NCBI GenBank assembly: GCA_024867545.1
Contig: JANFNE010000058.1
Span: 1-64,000 of the forward strand
DNA length: 64,000 nucleotides
Direction: 5' to 3'
Source of the DNA: Phytopythium helicoides
Lineage: Eukaryota > Oomycota > Peronosporomycetes > Pythiales > Pythiaceae
Position 1 is the stretch's first letter. Every line of letters begins with the position of its first letter. The position numbers and the translations under genes are program-made. Below the pieces are notes generated by a model. It was not told the origin of the DNA. It did not search any database and worked only from the letters and a program-made list of their open reading frames with translations. Of the stretch, positions 8,290-16,159 are shown in pieces.

Positions 8290-11100
8290 ATGTTGGACGA
8301 CGTCGAATTATTCAGGAGGCAGCAGCTCGCTCAACGAGTGTACGAGCAGCGACTCGCAGCGCTAGCAGCTCGCGAGTTGGAGTTGATCAGGGAAAATGCT
8401 CTTCGAGAAGAGATATCGCGAAACATGAAGCATTTCGTGGCGACCTCTCTCCAGTGCAGATATCGTGGATGGAAGGGGCGATGCATGTATGCAGTGATAC
8501 GTCGTCGCCATTTCGCTGCAGTTCGAATTGGTGCATTGATAAGAGGTTTCCTCGGAAGAAAGAGGGCTGAACAAGAGCGACGACGACAACGGCAAGTACT
8601 ATCAAGTCCTGTAGCTCTGAAGCTTTTGTTGGAGAGGTCCACCGTCATCAGAACAGTGAAAAGTTGGCAAGAAATGCTGGATTCACACACGAACGAATAC
8701 TTTTACTTCCACATATACACAGGCGACTCCCAGTGGCTGCCGCCGCCAGAATTTCATGAGTTTCTCGTGTGTGCGTGGCCTGAATGCGGCTATGATGCAT
8801 CTCGAATCGGTGTTTACGATCTTCATGAACACTACCGCACAATGCATATCTGGTATTGCCCTGTCTGTATGGCTAAGGTCGCAAAATATTCATTTCCAAA
8901 GTGCCCAATCTGCTGTAGCATGTGTAGCCATGATCCAGAGACCGGAGAAGTAATTGGCCCAGGAGAAACACAGATCCAAGCATTGCAGAAGGTCAAAGCG
9001 CAAGAAAAACAGGCAAAACGAGAGCAAGATGAGATTCAGCAGCACCGAATGCGGTACTGGGAGGAGATGGCTGTGGCTCGGAGCGAAATGCGTGGAGTAG
9101 GCAAGGGGCGACGAATGCTGGGACTTGCCAAGCAGAAACAAAACACTCAAATGGGCACGAAGAAGCGCAGCAATAGTTCGAACAATCACATCAAAGCCAG
9201 TGGTGGTGAGTCCGAGTCGGATCCTGGCGGAAATGGGAGTGAAGCAGAGGATATTGATGAAGCGTTGGGGAAATGGCACGAACTTGACCCCCGACTCGCA
9301 GACATCCAGTGGTTGTCTGCTTGCCATCGGCGAGCTCGTCAGGACAGCATGTTTGCCAAGACTCTTACACGCTTTAGTCGTTGCCTATATATTGGGGACT
9401 GCAAACCTGAGAGCACTTTCAGCAAGAATTCGACTAACACCAGTAACACAAGTTCCTTCCATGGGATCGGAGAGCTTCTTTACAGGGACGGGGGTAGGTT
9501 TGTTGGAGAGTGGGCTCATGGAGAACGAACTGGTCGTGGGATCTATCAGAGCGCTACTGGTGATGAATACATTGGCGAATGGAGGAGCGGGAAGAAACAT
9601 GGATATGGCGCTCTCACGCTGGCATCGGGAGAACAATACGTTGGGCAATTCGAAGACGGGAGACGTCATGGAGTCGGTACGATGATATCCCCAAATGGTG
9701 ACAAGTACGAGGGCGAATTCCGCTTCGATAAGCCCAATGGTCGAGGAATCTTCACTTCAGTTGTTGGTGATCGATTTGCGGGCATAACAGTGAATGGGCG
9801 TGCTGAAGGAGTCGGCATCTTAACAATGGCAGACGGGGAAGTTTACAAAGGCGAGTGGGTGCGAGATTGTCGGCAAGGTCGAGGCGTCTGCTATTACACG
9901 AATGGAGCCATATACTCTGGACAGTGGTGGCGCGGAGTACGTCGAGGTCTCGGTATTTACGTGTCTAGTGAGGGGATCACATATGTCGGGGAGTTTGCAC
10001 ATGGCCTCCCCCACGGGAAGGGCAAGGTGTGGTTTGAGAATGGCGATGTGTTTGACGGTTACTTTGTCAAAGGCGCTGCGCACGGCTCCGGATCGACTCG
10101 AGGCGAGTATCGCTTCCATGACAGTGGCAATGTTTACATTGGTGGTTGGGCCAACAATCTGCGGTCCGGTCGCGGCACATACGTTTTTACCCGCAGTGGA
10201 GCAAAGTTCACGGGAAATTTTGTACGGGACCATGCATGCGGCCGGGGAAAGATGCTATACGCAAACGGGGACGAATATGAAGGAGAGTTTTTCAAGGCGG
10301 AGCCTCATGGGGACAGAGGTATGTTTCGATGGGCAAACGGCTCTGTTTATTGCGGAAGAATGGAGCACGGGCAGATTGAAGGGCACGGAACTCTCGAATA
10401 TGCCAGTGGACACAGGTATGATGGTCAGTGGCACTCCAACAAGAAGCACGGACACGGCAAATTTGTGTATCGGAACGGCGACATGTACGAAGGCGAGTGG
10501 GAAGCCGATGAAAAACATGGGCGAGGGCTGTTCACTTGGTATCCAGGCGTGCCGGCCCAAGAAGAGTCATATGACGGTGACTGGGTGCATGATCAGCGGC
10601 ATGGCCGCGGGCTTTACAAATACGCCGACGGAACTTGTTACGATGGAGACTGGGACGGTGGGCGACGCCATGGACGCGGATCGTTCACGTGGCCAAACGG
10701 TGACATTTACACTGGGGATTTTGTGGATGAAAAGCAGCATGGGATCGGCCGTTTTTACTCGGCGGCGAGCGGCGACGTGTACGATGGAGAGTGGGTCAAC
10801 AATGTGCGTGAGGGCCATGGACGCATTGTTTATGCCTCGGGAAAAGTGTTTGAGGGCACTTTTCACGGAGGCCGCCGGCATGGCGCCGGCGTCATGACGT
10901 ATTGCGAGGGAAACCGTTTCCATGGCGTGTGGAGTGATGACAAGAAGCAGGGAGGCGGGCAGTATGAGCTAATCGTCGGAGGCTCCAAGGACGAGCGTGC
11001 AGCTCGACAATCCGAGACCGAGTCGCCGGGAAACAAAAGCAAAAAGAAGGACATTCGCAGCGGACCGTCGACGCTGAAAGTGCGTGTGTTTGGGTACTAG
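8290..11100 (+). CDS. Large MORN-repeat protein with IQ-like, WW-like and zinc-finger-like segments
   Basis: The protein is about 936 residues in one exon; ATG 8290 is the first in-frame ATG. The N-terminal third has a charged helix, then IQ-like segments (LQCRYRGWKGRC, IGALIRGFLGRKRA) that could bind calmodulin. Next come a WW-like stretch (SWQEMLDS...YFYFHIYTGDSQWLPP) and a Cys/His-rich part (CAWPECGYD...HEHYRTMH, YCPVCMAK, CPICCSMC). From about residue 395 to 905 there are roughly 21 MORN repeats with the pattern Y-x-G-x-W/F...G.G, for example YEGEWEADEKHGRG. MORN proteins are scaffolds or lipid-binding spacers, often in cilia or cortical structures. Oomycete zoospores are flagellated, so a flagellar role is possible but unproven. 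The C-terminus is Lys-rich. Confidence 0.9.
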   Translation: MLDDVELFRRQQLAQRVYEQRLAALAARELELIRENALREEISRNMKHFVATSLQCRYRGWKGRCMYAVIRRRHFAAVRIGALIRGFLGRKRAEQERRRQRQVLSSPVALKLLLERSTVIRTVKSWQEMLDSHTNEYFYFHIYTGDSQWLPPPEFHEFLVCAWPECGYDASRIGVYDLHEHYRTMHIWYCPVCMAKVAKYSFPKCPICCSMCSHDPETGEVIGPGETQIQALQKVKAQEKQAKREQDEIQQHRMRYWEEMAVARSEMRGVGKGRRMLGLAKQKQNTQMGTKKRSNSSNNHIKASGGESESDPGGNGSEAEDIDEALGKWHELDPRLADIQWLSACHRRARQDSMFAKTLTRFSRCLYIGDCKPESTFSKNSTNTSNTSSFHGIGELLYRDGGRFVGEWAHGERTGRGIYQSATGDEYIGEWRSGKKHGYGALTLASGEQYVGQFEDGRRHGVGTMISPNGDKYEGEFRFDKPNGRGIFTSVVGDRFAGITVNGRAEGVGILTMADGEVYKGEWVRDCRQGRGVCYYTNGAIYSGQWWRGVRRGLGIYVSSEGITYVGEFAHGLPHGKGKVWFENGDVFDGYFVKGAAHGSGSTRGEYRFHDSGNVYIGGWANNLRSGRGTYVFTRSGAKFTGNFVRDHACGRGKMLYANGDEYEGEFFKAEPHGDRGMFRWANGSVYCGRMEHGQIEGHGTLEYASGHRYDGQWHSNKKHGHGKFVYRNGDMYEGEWEADEKHGRGLFTWYPGVPAQEESYDGDWVHDQRHGRGLYKYADGTCYDGDWDGGRRHGRGSFTWPNGDIYTGDFVDEKQHGIGRFYSAASGDVYDGEWVNNVREGHGRIVYASGKVFEGTFHGGRRHGAGVMTYCEGNRFHGVWSDDKKQGGGQYELIVGGSKDERAARQSETESPGNKSKKKDIRSGPSTLKVRVFGY

Positions 11101-11164
11101 CAGGCATTGCGTTGTGGCAGCGTTCAATGAAAAATGGACGCCAGGCTGGACAAATTAGTGTTTG

Positions 11165-11346
11165 GTGTTTGTATTGCTAGCACTCGCCTTCGGCTCGCGG
11201 GTATGGCCGTGGTAAACCCGGCATCCTACGATAAAAGACGATGACTGGGAATGGAACCCAGTGAAAATGCAACAATGCCTGAGTATACAGCGCTATCTGC
11301 GGGCAACGTTGAGCGCACCTGCAGACACTTTGTGGCCCCTGATGTG
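11165..11346 (-). ncRNA. Candidate structured RNA region 3' of the Fanzor frame (possible omega-RNA/right end)
   Basis: Read on the minus strand, this lies directly downstream of the Fanzor stop. It contains three short hairpin-capable stretches: ACTGGG...CCCAGT around 11244-11261, CGGGT...ACCCG around 11198-11220, and a CTCGCC/TTCGGC segment around 11184-11196. In TnpB and Fanzor elements the guide RNA is usually encoded at the 3' end of the nuclease gene and runs to the element end. No expression or covariation evidence is available, so this is a hypothesis. Confidence 0.25.
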
Positions 11347-12629
11347 TTAAGTTGGCGCTCGACAGAAAACGGTAGGTCTTGGTTGACCACGGAGCATGTA
11401 GAAGAGAAGCATCAGCATGTCCTTCGAGGCGTTGACGTCGCGGTTCACAGTAGCACCAAAACAGCCATTGGATCGACAATGGAGCACACTATCAACCTTG
11501 CACGTCCGCCATTCCTTGTCCGTGCTGTTCTTGACCTTGCAGAGTCGGAGACTGTACTGGTATTCTAGCTGCCGGTGGCGACGTGAGTGAAGCTTGCTGA
11601 TGCGAAACTCATCAATTGGTTGTACACGACAGTAGTTTCTCAATGTGTGCTCGAGTCTCTTGACCGGCCCCGCGGGGCACTTCTTGATGAGTCCAGAGTA
11701 ACCGGTATTGCTCCAATCTCCAAATCCAACCACCGTTCGCCTGCCTGCTTGCTGGGTCAGTCTCCGGCAGAGTTCATGTAGCTTCTTCTGCGCAAAGATG
11801 TACCGACCAAAACGCAGGTTGCGGAATCCCTTCGCCCGTGAAAATCCTAGCAGGTTTTCCATATGTGGAATAACGTATCGTGTGTACGTTTCCAGCAGCT
11901 CGAGCGACGCGGTCTTCTTCGACGGCATCTGACGCTCGGCCGCCAAAATGTCGGGACGCCGCTCCTTCCAGCAAGCTATCTTCTGGTTGCTCTTGTGGTA
12001 GCGAGCATCCTCGTAGAACTCACGAGTAGAGCAGTGGATAGTCTCGCCATCCTGGTTGGTTGCTACAAACAGATCTCGTCTGCCAGGATCTAGGCCCCAC
12101 ATGACATCGTAGTCTTCTTCCCGAAGTGGGCGGTCTGTCGCCGGATGGGTTTTCCGCATGACGACGATGCTGACAGCCTTTCCGTCCGTCATGATCTCTC
12201 CTGCGAACTTCTTGTTGGCTGTTTCAAACTTCTCGATATTGAAGAGACTGTGCCACCAATCGTCTGCGACAGCATTCCAATCGTCACCTTGAGGAGTCAC
12301 ACAAACACCAGCACGTAGAAGTAGGCTGCGGAGCGCCGTCTTGCACATCTTGAAGTGCGAGCACTTGAACCCATTCTTTGTCGGCAGGAGACTGAACGTG
12401 CGGACCTCTGGGATGTCCTGTCGATGCTGAAACCGGCGATTCCTCTCCTCAATGTCGGTTAGAATCATGTAGGTGAGAGGAAGCAATCTGTTAGCCTCGT
12501 CGGACAAGTAGCCGCTCTCGTTGCGCGGGATCTGCTCTCGCCAAGCCTGCACCTCGGTATCGTTGCCGTTGTAGACAGGGTCCAGGATGCTCTTGATCAT
12601 GACGTAGGCCTCAGCACCATTCAAGTCAT
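11347..12629 (-). CDS. Fanzor, C-terminal part with RuvC-like nuclease domain
   Basis: About 425 residues are in this frame, numbered here from 12624. A RuvC-I motif WGLDPGRRDLF has its Asp at residue 179. VVGFGDWSNTG occupies the RuvC-II strand position. PIDEFRISK follows, with Glu at residue 339, the position of the alternative catalytic Glu known in many Fanzors. NRDVNASKD gives the third Asp at residue 396. All three acidic residues therefore appear present. The Zn-ribbon is unusual: the first CxxC knuckle reads LHSRRH, while the second is CRSNGC. The family cuts DNA guided by an omega-RNA. The frame has no early ATG (the first Met is about nine codons in) and joins the upstream frame only through a one-base shift near 12621-12640, so the locus is either a recent pseudogene, an error, or uses an unseen intron. 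Confidence 0.75.
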
Positions 12630-13316
12630 GTGACGGTGAAAGTGACGGTAGAAATTGCGTACGATCGCGTTCTTGGTGTTAGTGGCCATCATTTGGGCTG
12701 CGTTCTGCTGCCACCCAGCGGTAATCTGCCGGTTGCTTGCACGTCGAGCGTCCTCACCTCGCCAAGTGTTGTACAGCGTGACTGATTGCTGGAATGCAGG
12801 AGACCCGAGTGTGGAGTTGGCGTTGCAAACACACGATAGGCATCTGTAGAAGAAGACCTGGTTGAGTGGCTCCACTGCATCGCCCAGCTGACACATCCGC
12901 ACGGCGTGGATGTTGGCGAGGACGTAAGCCTCCAGCACGGCCTGGTCCATATCCGCCAGCACGGACTCCCACGGCAAAGTCATGGCCTCATCGCTCTTGC
13001 AAAACGCCTTGAGCGACGTCTTGACGCACACAAGCGAGGATTTGGCGTTAGCTGCATCACGAGCTTCGACTTCGGCTCGTCGCCTCTTTGACTGACTCTT
13101 GCGTGGTTCTGCACTGCGCTTCTTCCTTTTAGACTTAGCACCGCCTGACGTCGGACCAGCTGTACGTGTTGTCTTGGACCGACCTCGACGAGTTGTGGAA
13201 GCAGCTCTACTCGTTGTGGATCTGCGTAGCCCTGCGGCAGCTTGCCTGGTCTTGGACCTGCCTCGCCGGGGACCTGGATCGTCCTCCGTGCCCGATCGAG
13301 CGCGCTTGTTTGCCAT
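12621..13316 (-). CDS. Fanzor, N-terminal part with basic nuclear-targeting tail
   Basis: This 231-residue frame opens with ATG 13316 and overlaps the next frame by a few bases. Residues 1-85 are low-complexity and rich in Lys, Arg, Ser and Thr with several nuclear-localisation-like clusters (SKRKKR, SKRRR); such N-terminal extensions are known in eukaryotic Fanzors and absent in bacterial TnpB. Residues 90-231 are helical and Cys/Asn-containing, ending NAIVRNFYRHFHRHMT before TGA. That ending fits the region preceding the wedge/RuvC part of the family. Taken with the 11347-12629 frame it makes one protein. By itself it has no known function. Confidence 0.65.
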   Translation of the reverse strand: MANKRARSGTEDDPGPRRGRSKTRQAAAGLRRSTTSRAASTTRRGRSKTTRTAGPTSGGAKSKRKKRSAEPRKSQSKRRRAEVEARDAANAKSSLVCVKTSLKAFCKSDEAMTLPWESVLADMDQAVLEAYVLANIHAVRMCQLGDAVEPLNQVFFYRCLSCVCNANSTLGSPAFQQSVTLYNTWRGEDARRASNRQITAGWQQNAAQMMATNTKNAIVRNFYRHFHRHMT

Positions 13317-14182
13317 GGTGGCAAGTTACACTGTGAGTATGGAGATCAGGGTCGGCAGCCGCTTTCGTTCGTTGCCGTTCGAGAGCGAGTGGGCGCTTGA
13401 CAATTCAAAATATGCTATTGTCTCATCATGACCGTTTACGTGTATGCAGGCAGAGCTGCAAAGGCCGCTTTACTAGCTTGCCGTGGCTCATGATGGAGCT
13501 CTGGAGATCCTTCCTAAGGTATCTCCAACAAGCAATACGAAGTGTCAATGCAGTGCTGTTGTCATCGCTGGAGAGGCATCGCGCAACCTGATGAACTGCG
13601 CTGCCAGCTTGTCAATTGGGCAGTACCGTAACGACAGGTTTATTTAGTTTCACGTCTCCTTTTCCACGTTTTCCGGTTGAGTGAGAGAATGCGTCTATCG
13701 TTGTGCTGAGAAGGGTGAATGTAGAAATGGAGGTTTTTGTGTGGCCATCTACCACAACGCCAATGCCGGGAACCCCGGCCATTCGCCATCTGGTGTTGCT
13801 GCAGTGCAAATCGCAACGCGGTGGGGGGTGACACGGTCGCGCTCGAAGTTCGGGGCAGTCAAGACTGGGTAAAGTAGGTTACGAGGCTGGTTACTTAAAG
13901 TAACCAGCCTCGTCTACCAATTTAGGCGCGGCCAATCAGAACGCTGTATTTCATGCCAAGTCTGTGACACCAAAAACCTCTACAACGTTATTCACTCTGG
14001 CCTCCTCGCTTCTTGACATACATTTCTCCGGTCAATCCGATGACGCAATCACAAACTTTTTACAAATCATATACATCGTCACATCTAAAATAACAGGTTT
14101 TCACATTTGAGGCGTCGCGTCAGGAAGCGGCGGATGGCCGCCGGCACACTTTCCTTCCTCCAGGAGCAAGCGGATCCGAGAG
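13317..14182. other. Intergenic region between the Fanzor locus and CIAPIN1
   Basis: No supported gene. It holds a perfect 33-bp palindrome (separate entry), a small hairpin GCCGGG-AAC-CCCGGC near 13765, and a CCAAT element near 13931 (GGCCAATCAG) that may serve the CIAPIN1 promoter. Confidence 0.5.
13881..13913. repeat. Perfect 16-bp-arm palindrome
   Basis: Arms 13881-13896 (ACGAGGCTGGTTACTT) and 13898-13913 are exact reverse complements around one central A. Such a structure could be an element end, a strong protein-binding site or an RNA hairpin. It is the clearest structural signal on the 5' side of the Fanzor locus. Confidence 0.9.
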
Positions 14183-15385
14183 ATGGCGGCGCTGCAGGGC
14201 AAAGTGGCGGTGTTCACGCGGCTGCACGCGGCCGTGGCGGACGCGGCCGTGGCAGAGCTCAAGGCGCAGAGCGCGGGCGTGGCGGACGTGCGCGTGGTGA
14301 GCGTGGGCGACGGCGTGGACGTGGCGTCTGCGGCCGCGGCGCTGGGCCGCGAGCCGGCGTTCGACGGCGTCGTGGCCTTCAACGACGAGCTGTCGCTGCT
14401 GTCGACCGAGCTGCACGCGCTCATCCCGCTAGTCAAGCCTGGCGGCGCGCTGCAGGTGTTCGTGGCGGGCGCCGACGATGAGAAGAAGGTGGGGGCGAGG
14501 AGACAGGCGTGCATCTTGGGGGCGGAGCAGGAAGTTTTCCTGACGGAGTGGCCGCGCAGAACTCGATCCTCATGGCGCTCATGATCGGCGGCGTGGTCGA
14601 CACGGAGGAGAGCGAAGGTGCGAGCGCGTTCTTCCCGGAACTCGCGGGCGCGCGCTGCTTCTCGGCCAAGAAGCCGGCATTCTCGGCTGCCTCGAGCGCG
14701 GCCATCCCGCTCGCCAAGAAGGTGGCGCCGGCCGCGCAGCCGCTCAAGAAGTATGTGTTGAGGGCTTTATTGAGTGACCACTATTTGCTGAGATGTCCGC
14801 CTGCTGGATCTGTAGGTGGACGGTGGTGGCCGACGACTTCGACGACGACGACGGCAGCACCCAGGACGACGACATCATCGACGAGGTAAATTTGCAAGTG
14901 TGCGAGACGAGTATAATCGCTAAAGGCACTTACTCAATGCTATGGTTGCTTCAGGACACGCTGCTCGACGACACCGATGAGGTGCTCAAGGCCGCCAAGT
15001 TCGACTGCGGCACTGGCGCCGGTGGCAAGAAGCGCGCGTGCAAGGACTGCACCTGCGGGTGGGTGACTCTGGTCGGATTTTCTTGGCACAATGCTCTTGC
15101 TAAGTTTTCTTGGTATGTTGATGTCAAATAGCCTCAAGGACGAGGAGGAGAAGCCTGTTGTCTCGGACAAGGACCTCTCGCAGATGGTGTCGAGCTGCGG
15201 CAACGTACGTCTTCGAGGAAGCTGCTTTGATTAGTATTGCCAACATTCTCACACCACTCGGTGTTTTCGTGCAGTGTTTCAAGGGCGACGCCTTCCGGTG
15301 TGGTAGCTGCCCATTCCTGGGCAAGCCTGCGTTCAAGCCTGGCATGGAGAAGGTGCTGCTGAACCTCGACAACGACGACTTCTAA
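14183..15385 (+). CDS. CIAPIN1: Anamorsin/Dre2 iron-sulfur assembly protein, six exons
   Basis: Exons 14183-14488, 14560-14750, 14816-14885, 14955-15058, 15132-15204 and 15275-15385 give 284 residues; all introns are 65-73 bp. The N-terminal part is the degenerate methyltransferase-like domain ([25 protein letters not shown]). A linker with [14 protein letters not shown] follows. The two iron-sulfur motifs are intact: motif A ending CKDCTCG and motif [18 protein letters not shown] followed by [11 protein letters not shown], with the cysteines joined correctly across introns. Dre2 passes electrons from a diflavin reductase in the cytosolic Fe-S assembly pathway. Splice choices are supported by in-frame restoration of conserved motifs, including the exon 2 start [11 protein letters not shown] matching the Rossmann-like strand. 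Confidence 0.95.
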
Positions 15386-15520
15386 GCGTCTCCAAGTCGC
15401 CAGTGATGAGGTGAACCTGTGCTAGTAGGTCTGGTCGCAATCATTACTGGCTGGCGCCGCATGTGTTCTCGGGCACCGATTCAGTAATTGCACGTATCTG
15501 CTTCATAAACCAGCACAGCT

Positions 15521-16043
15521 CTATTGCTCCTTCTTGGCGAACCTCCCAACCGGAGGCACGCGCTCCGCCTCGTCTTCGTCGTCCTCCGCCCATGCCGAGA
15601 CAATGTAGAGTCCCACCACCACGTTGACCGCGAGCACCGCCGCAAACCCACTGCGCCATCAGTTTTCCATGAATCCTCAAGCACCTGAAAGCGCCAGCGA
15701 CCACGCGGACGCACCTCCACGAATCCGCGTGCACAGTGTCTAGCAGCGAAAAGTCAGCTCTCCATCAACGCACAGGACGAGCAGCAGCGATCCCTCCCCA
15801 CCTGCGCCGAGCCACGCGCGCACGCCGAAGAAAGTGCCGAGCGGCGCGACGACCATGAGCAGCGAGAAGAGCGCGAGCTTCTGCGCCACCCAGCGGTTGT
15901 GCGCGCGGTTGCTGGCTCCACCGACAGCGCCGCCGTCAGCCTCTGTATACTATACACCTCCCCACCTCCATGCCGAGGCCGCCAGTCCACGCCACGCACC
16001 GCTCGGCGCGCCGCTGGATGCCGGCGAGGCTGGCGTCGCCCAT
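15521..16043 (-). CDS. VMA21: V-ATPase assembly factor VMA21-like, contains a 25-nt micro-exon
   Basis: Supported minus-strand exons are 15802 to about 15942, 15715-15739 (25 nt) and 15521-15650. They encode two membrane segments, KLALFSLLMVVAPLGTFFGV and SGFAAVLAVNVVVGLYIVSA, separated by a short lumenal loop spelled DTVHADSW across the micro-exon. An acidic then basic tail ends KKEQ. This is the compact two-span topology of VMA21, an ER protein needed to assemble the V-ATPase V0 sector. A first exon from ATG 16043 (MGDASLAGIQRRAER) is likely, but its donor and the matching acceptor could not be fixed in phase. Introns are 62 and 64 bp. The last exon converges on CIAPIN1 135 bp away. Confidence 0.8.
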
Positions 16044-16159
16044 GCTTGGCTCGTCGGATACGCAGATTGCCGTCTAGGTTCGCACGTTTTTTCGCGTCGA
16101 TGCGCGCACCTACCCGTTAAGTTCGCGCTACTTTTCAGACCCCGTCGGCGCCGCGCCAC
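16044..16159. promoter_or_regulatory. Shared divergent promoter of VMA21 and the AMSH-like gene
   Basis: Only 116 bp separate the two putative start codons, so both genes must share control elements here or inside their 5' ends. I see no clear TATA box; CG-rich stretches flank a T-rich run near 16085. Confidence 0.4.

Larger units (their letters stand above)
11347..13316 (-). mobile_element. Solo Fanzor (eukaryotic TnpB-like) locus, ends undefined
   Basis: The two minus-strand frames at 12621-13316 and 11347-12624 together encode about 656 residues, the usual Fanzor size. They sit alone between the MORN gene (stop 11100) and CIAPIN1 (start 14183). No transposase, helicase or recombinase gene is seen beside them. 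I could not identify convincing terminal inverted repeats or a target-site duplication. A perfect palindrome at 13881-13913 lies on the 5' side and a structured segment at 11165-11346 on the 3' side; either might mark an end. The locus could be a relic of a mobile element or a domesticated copy. Confidence 0.7.

Noticed and set aside
9902..10897. 331-codon plus-strand frame inside the MORN gene
   Set aside because: It is a second frame of the periodic MORN repeats (repeated MxxGxx patterns), not an independent gene.
11347..12624. Calling the RuvC-bearing frame an IS607/IS200 TnpB from bacterial contamination
   Set aside because: The locus is embedded between intron-bearing eukaryotic genes and has the Fanzor-type DEFR glutamate and a eukaryotic NLS-like N-terminus.
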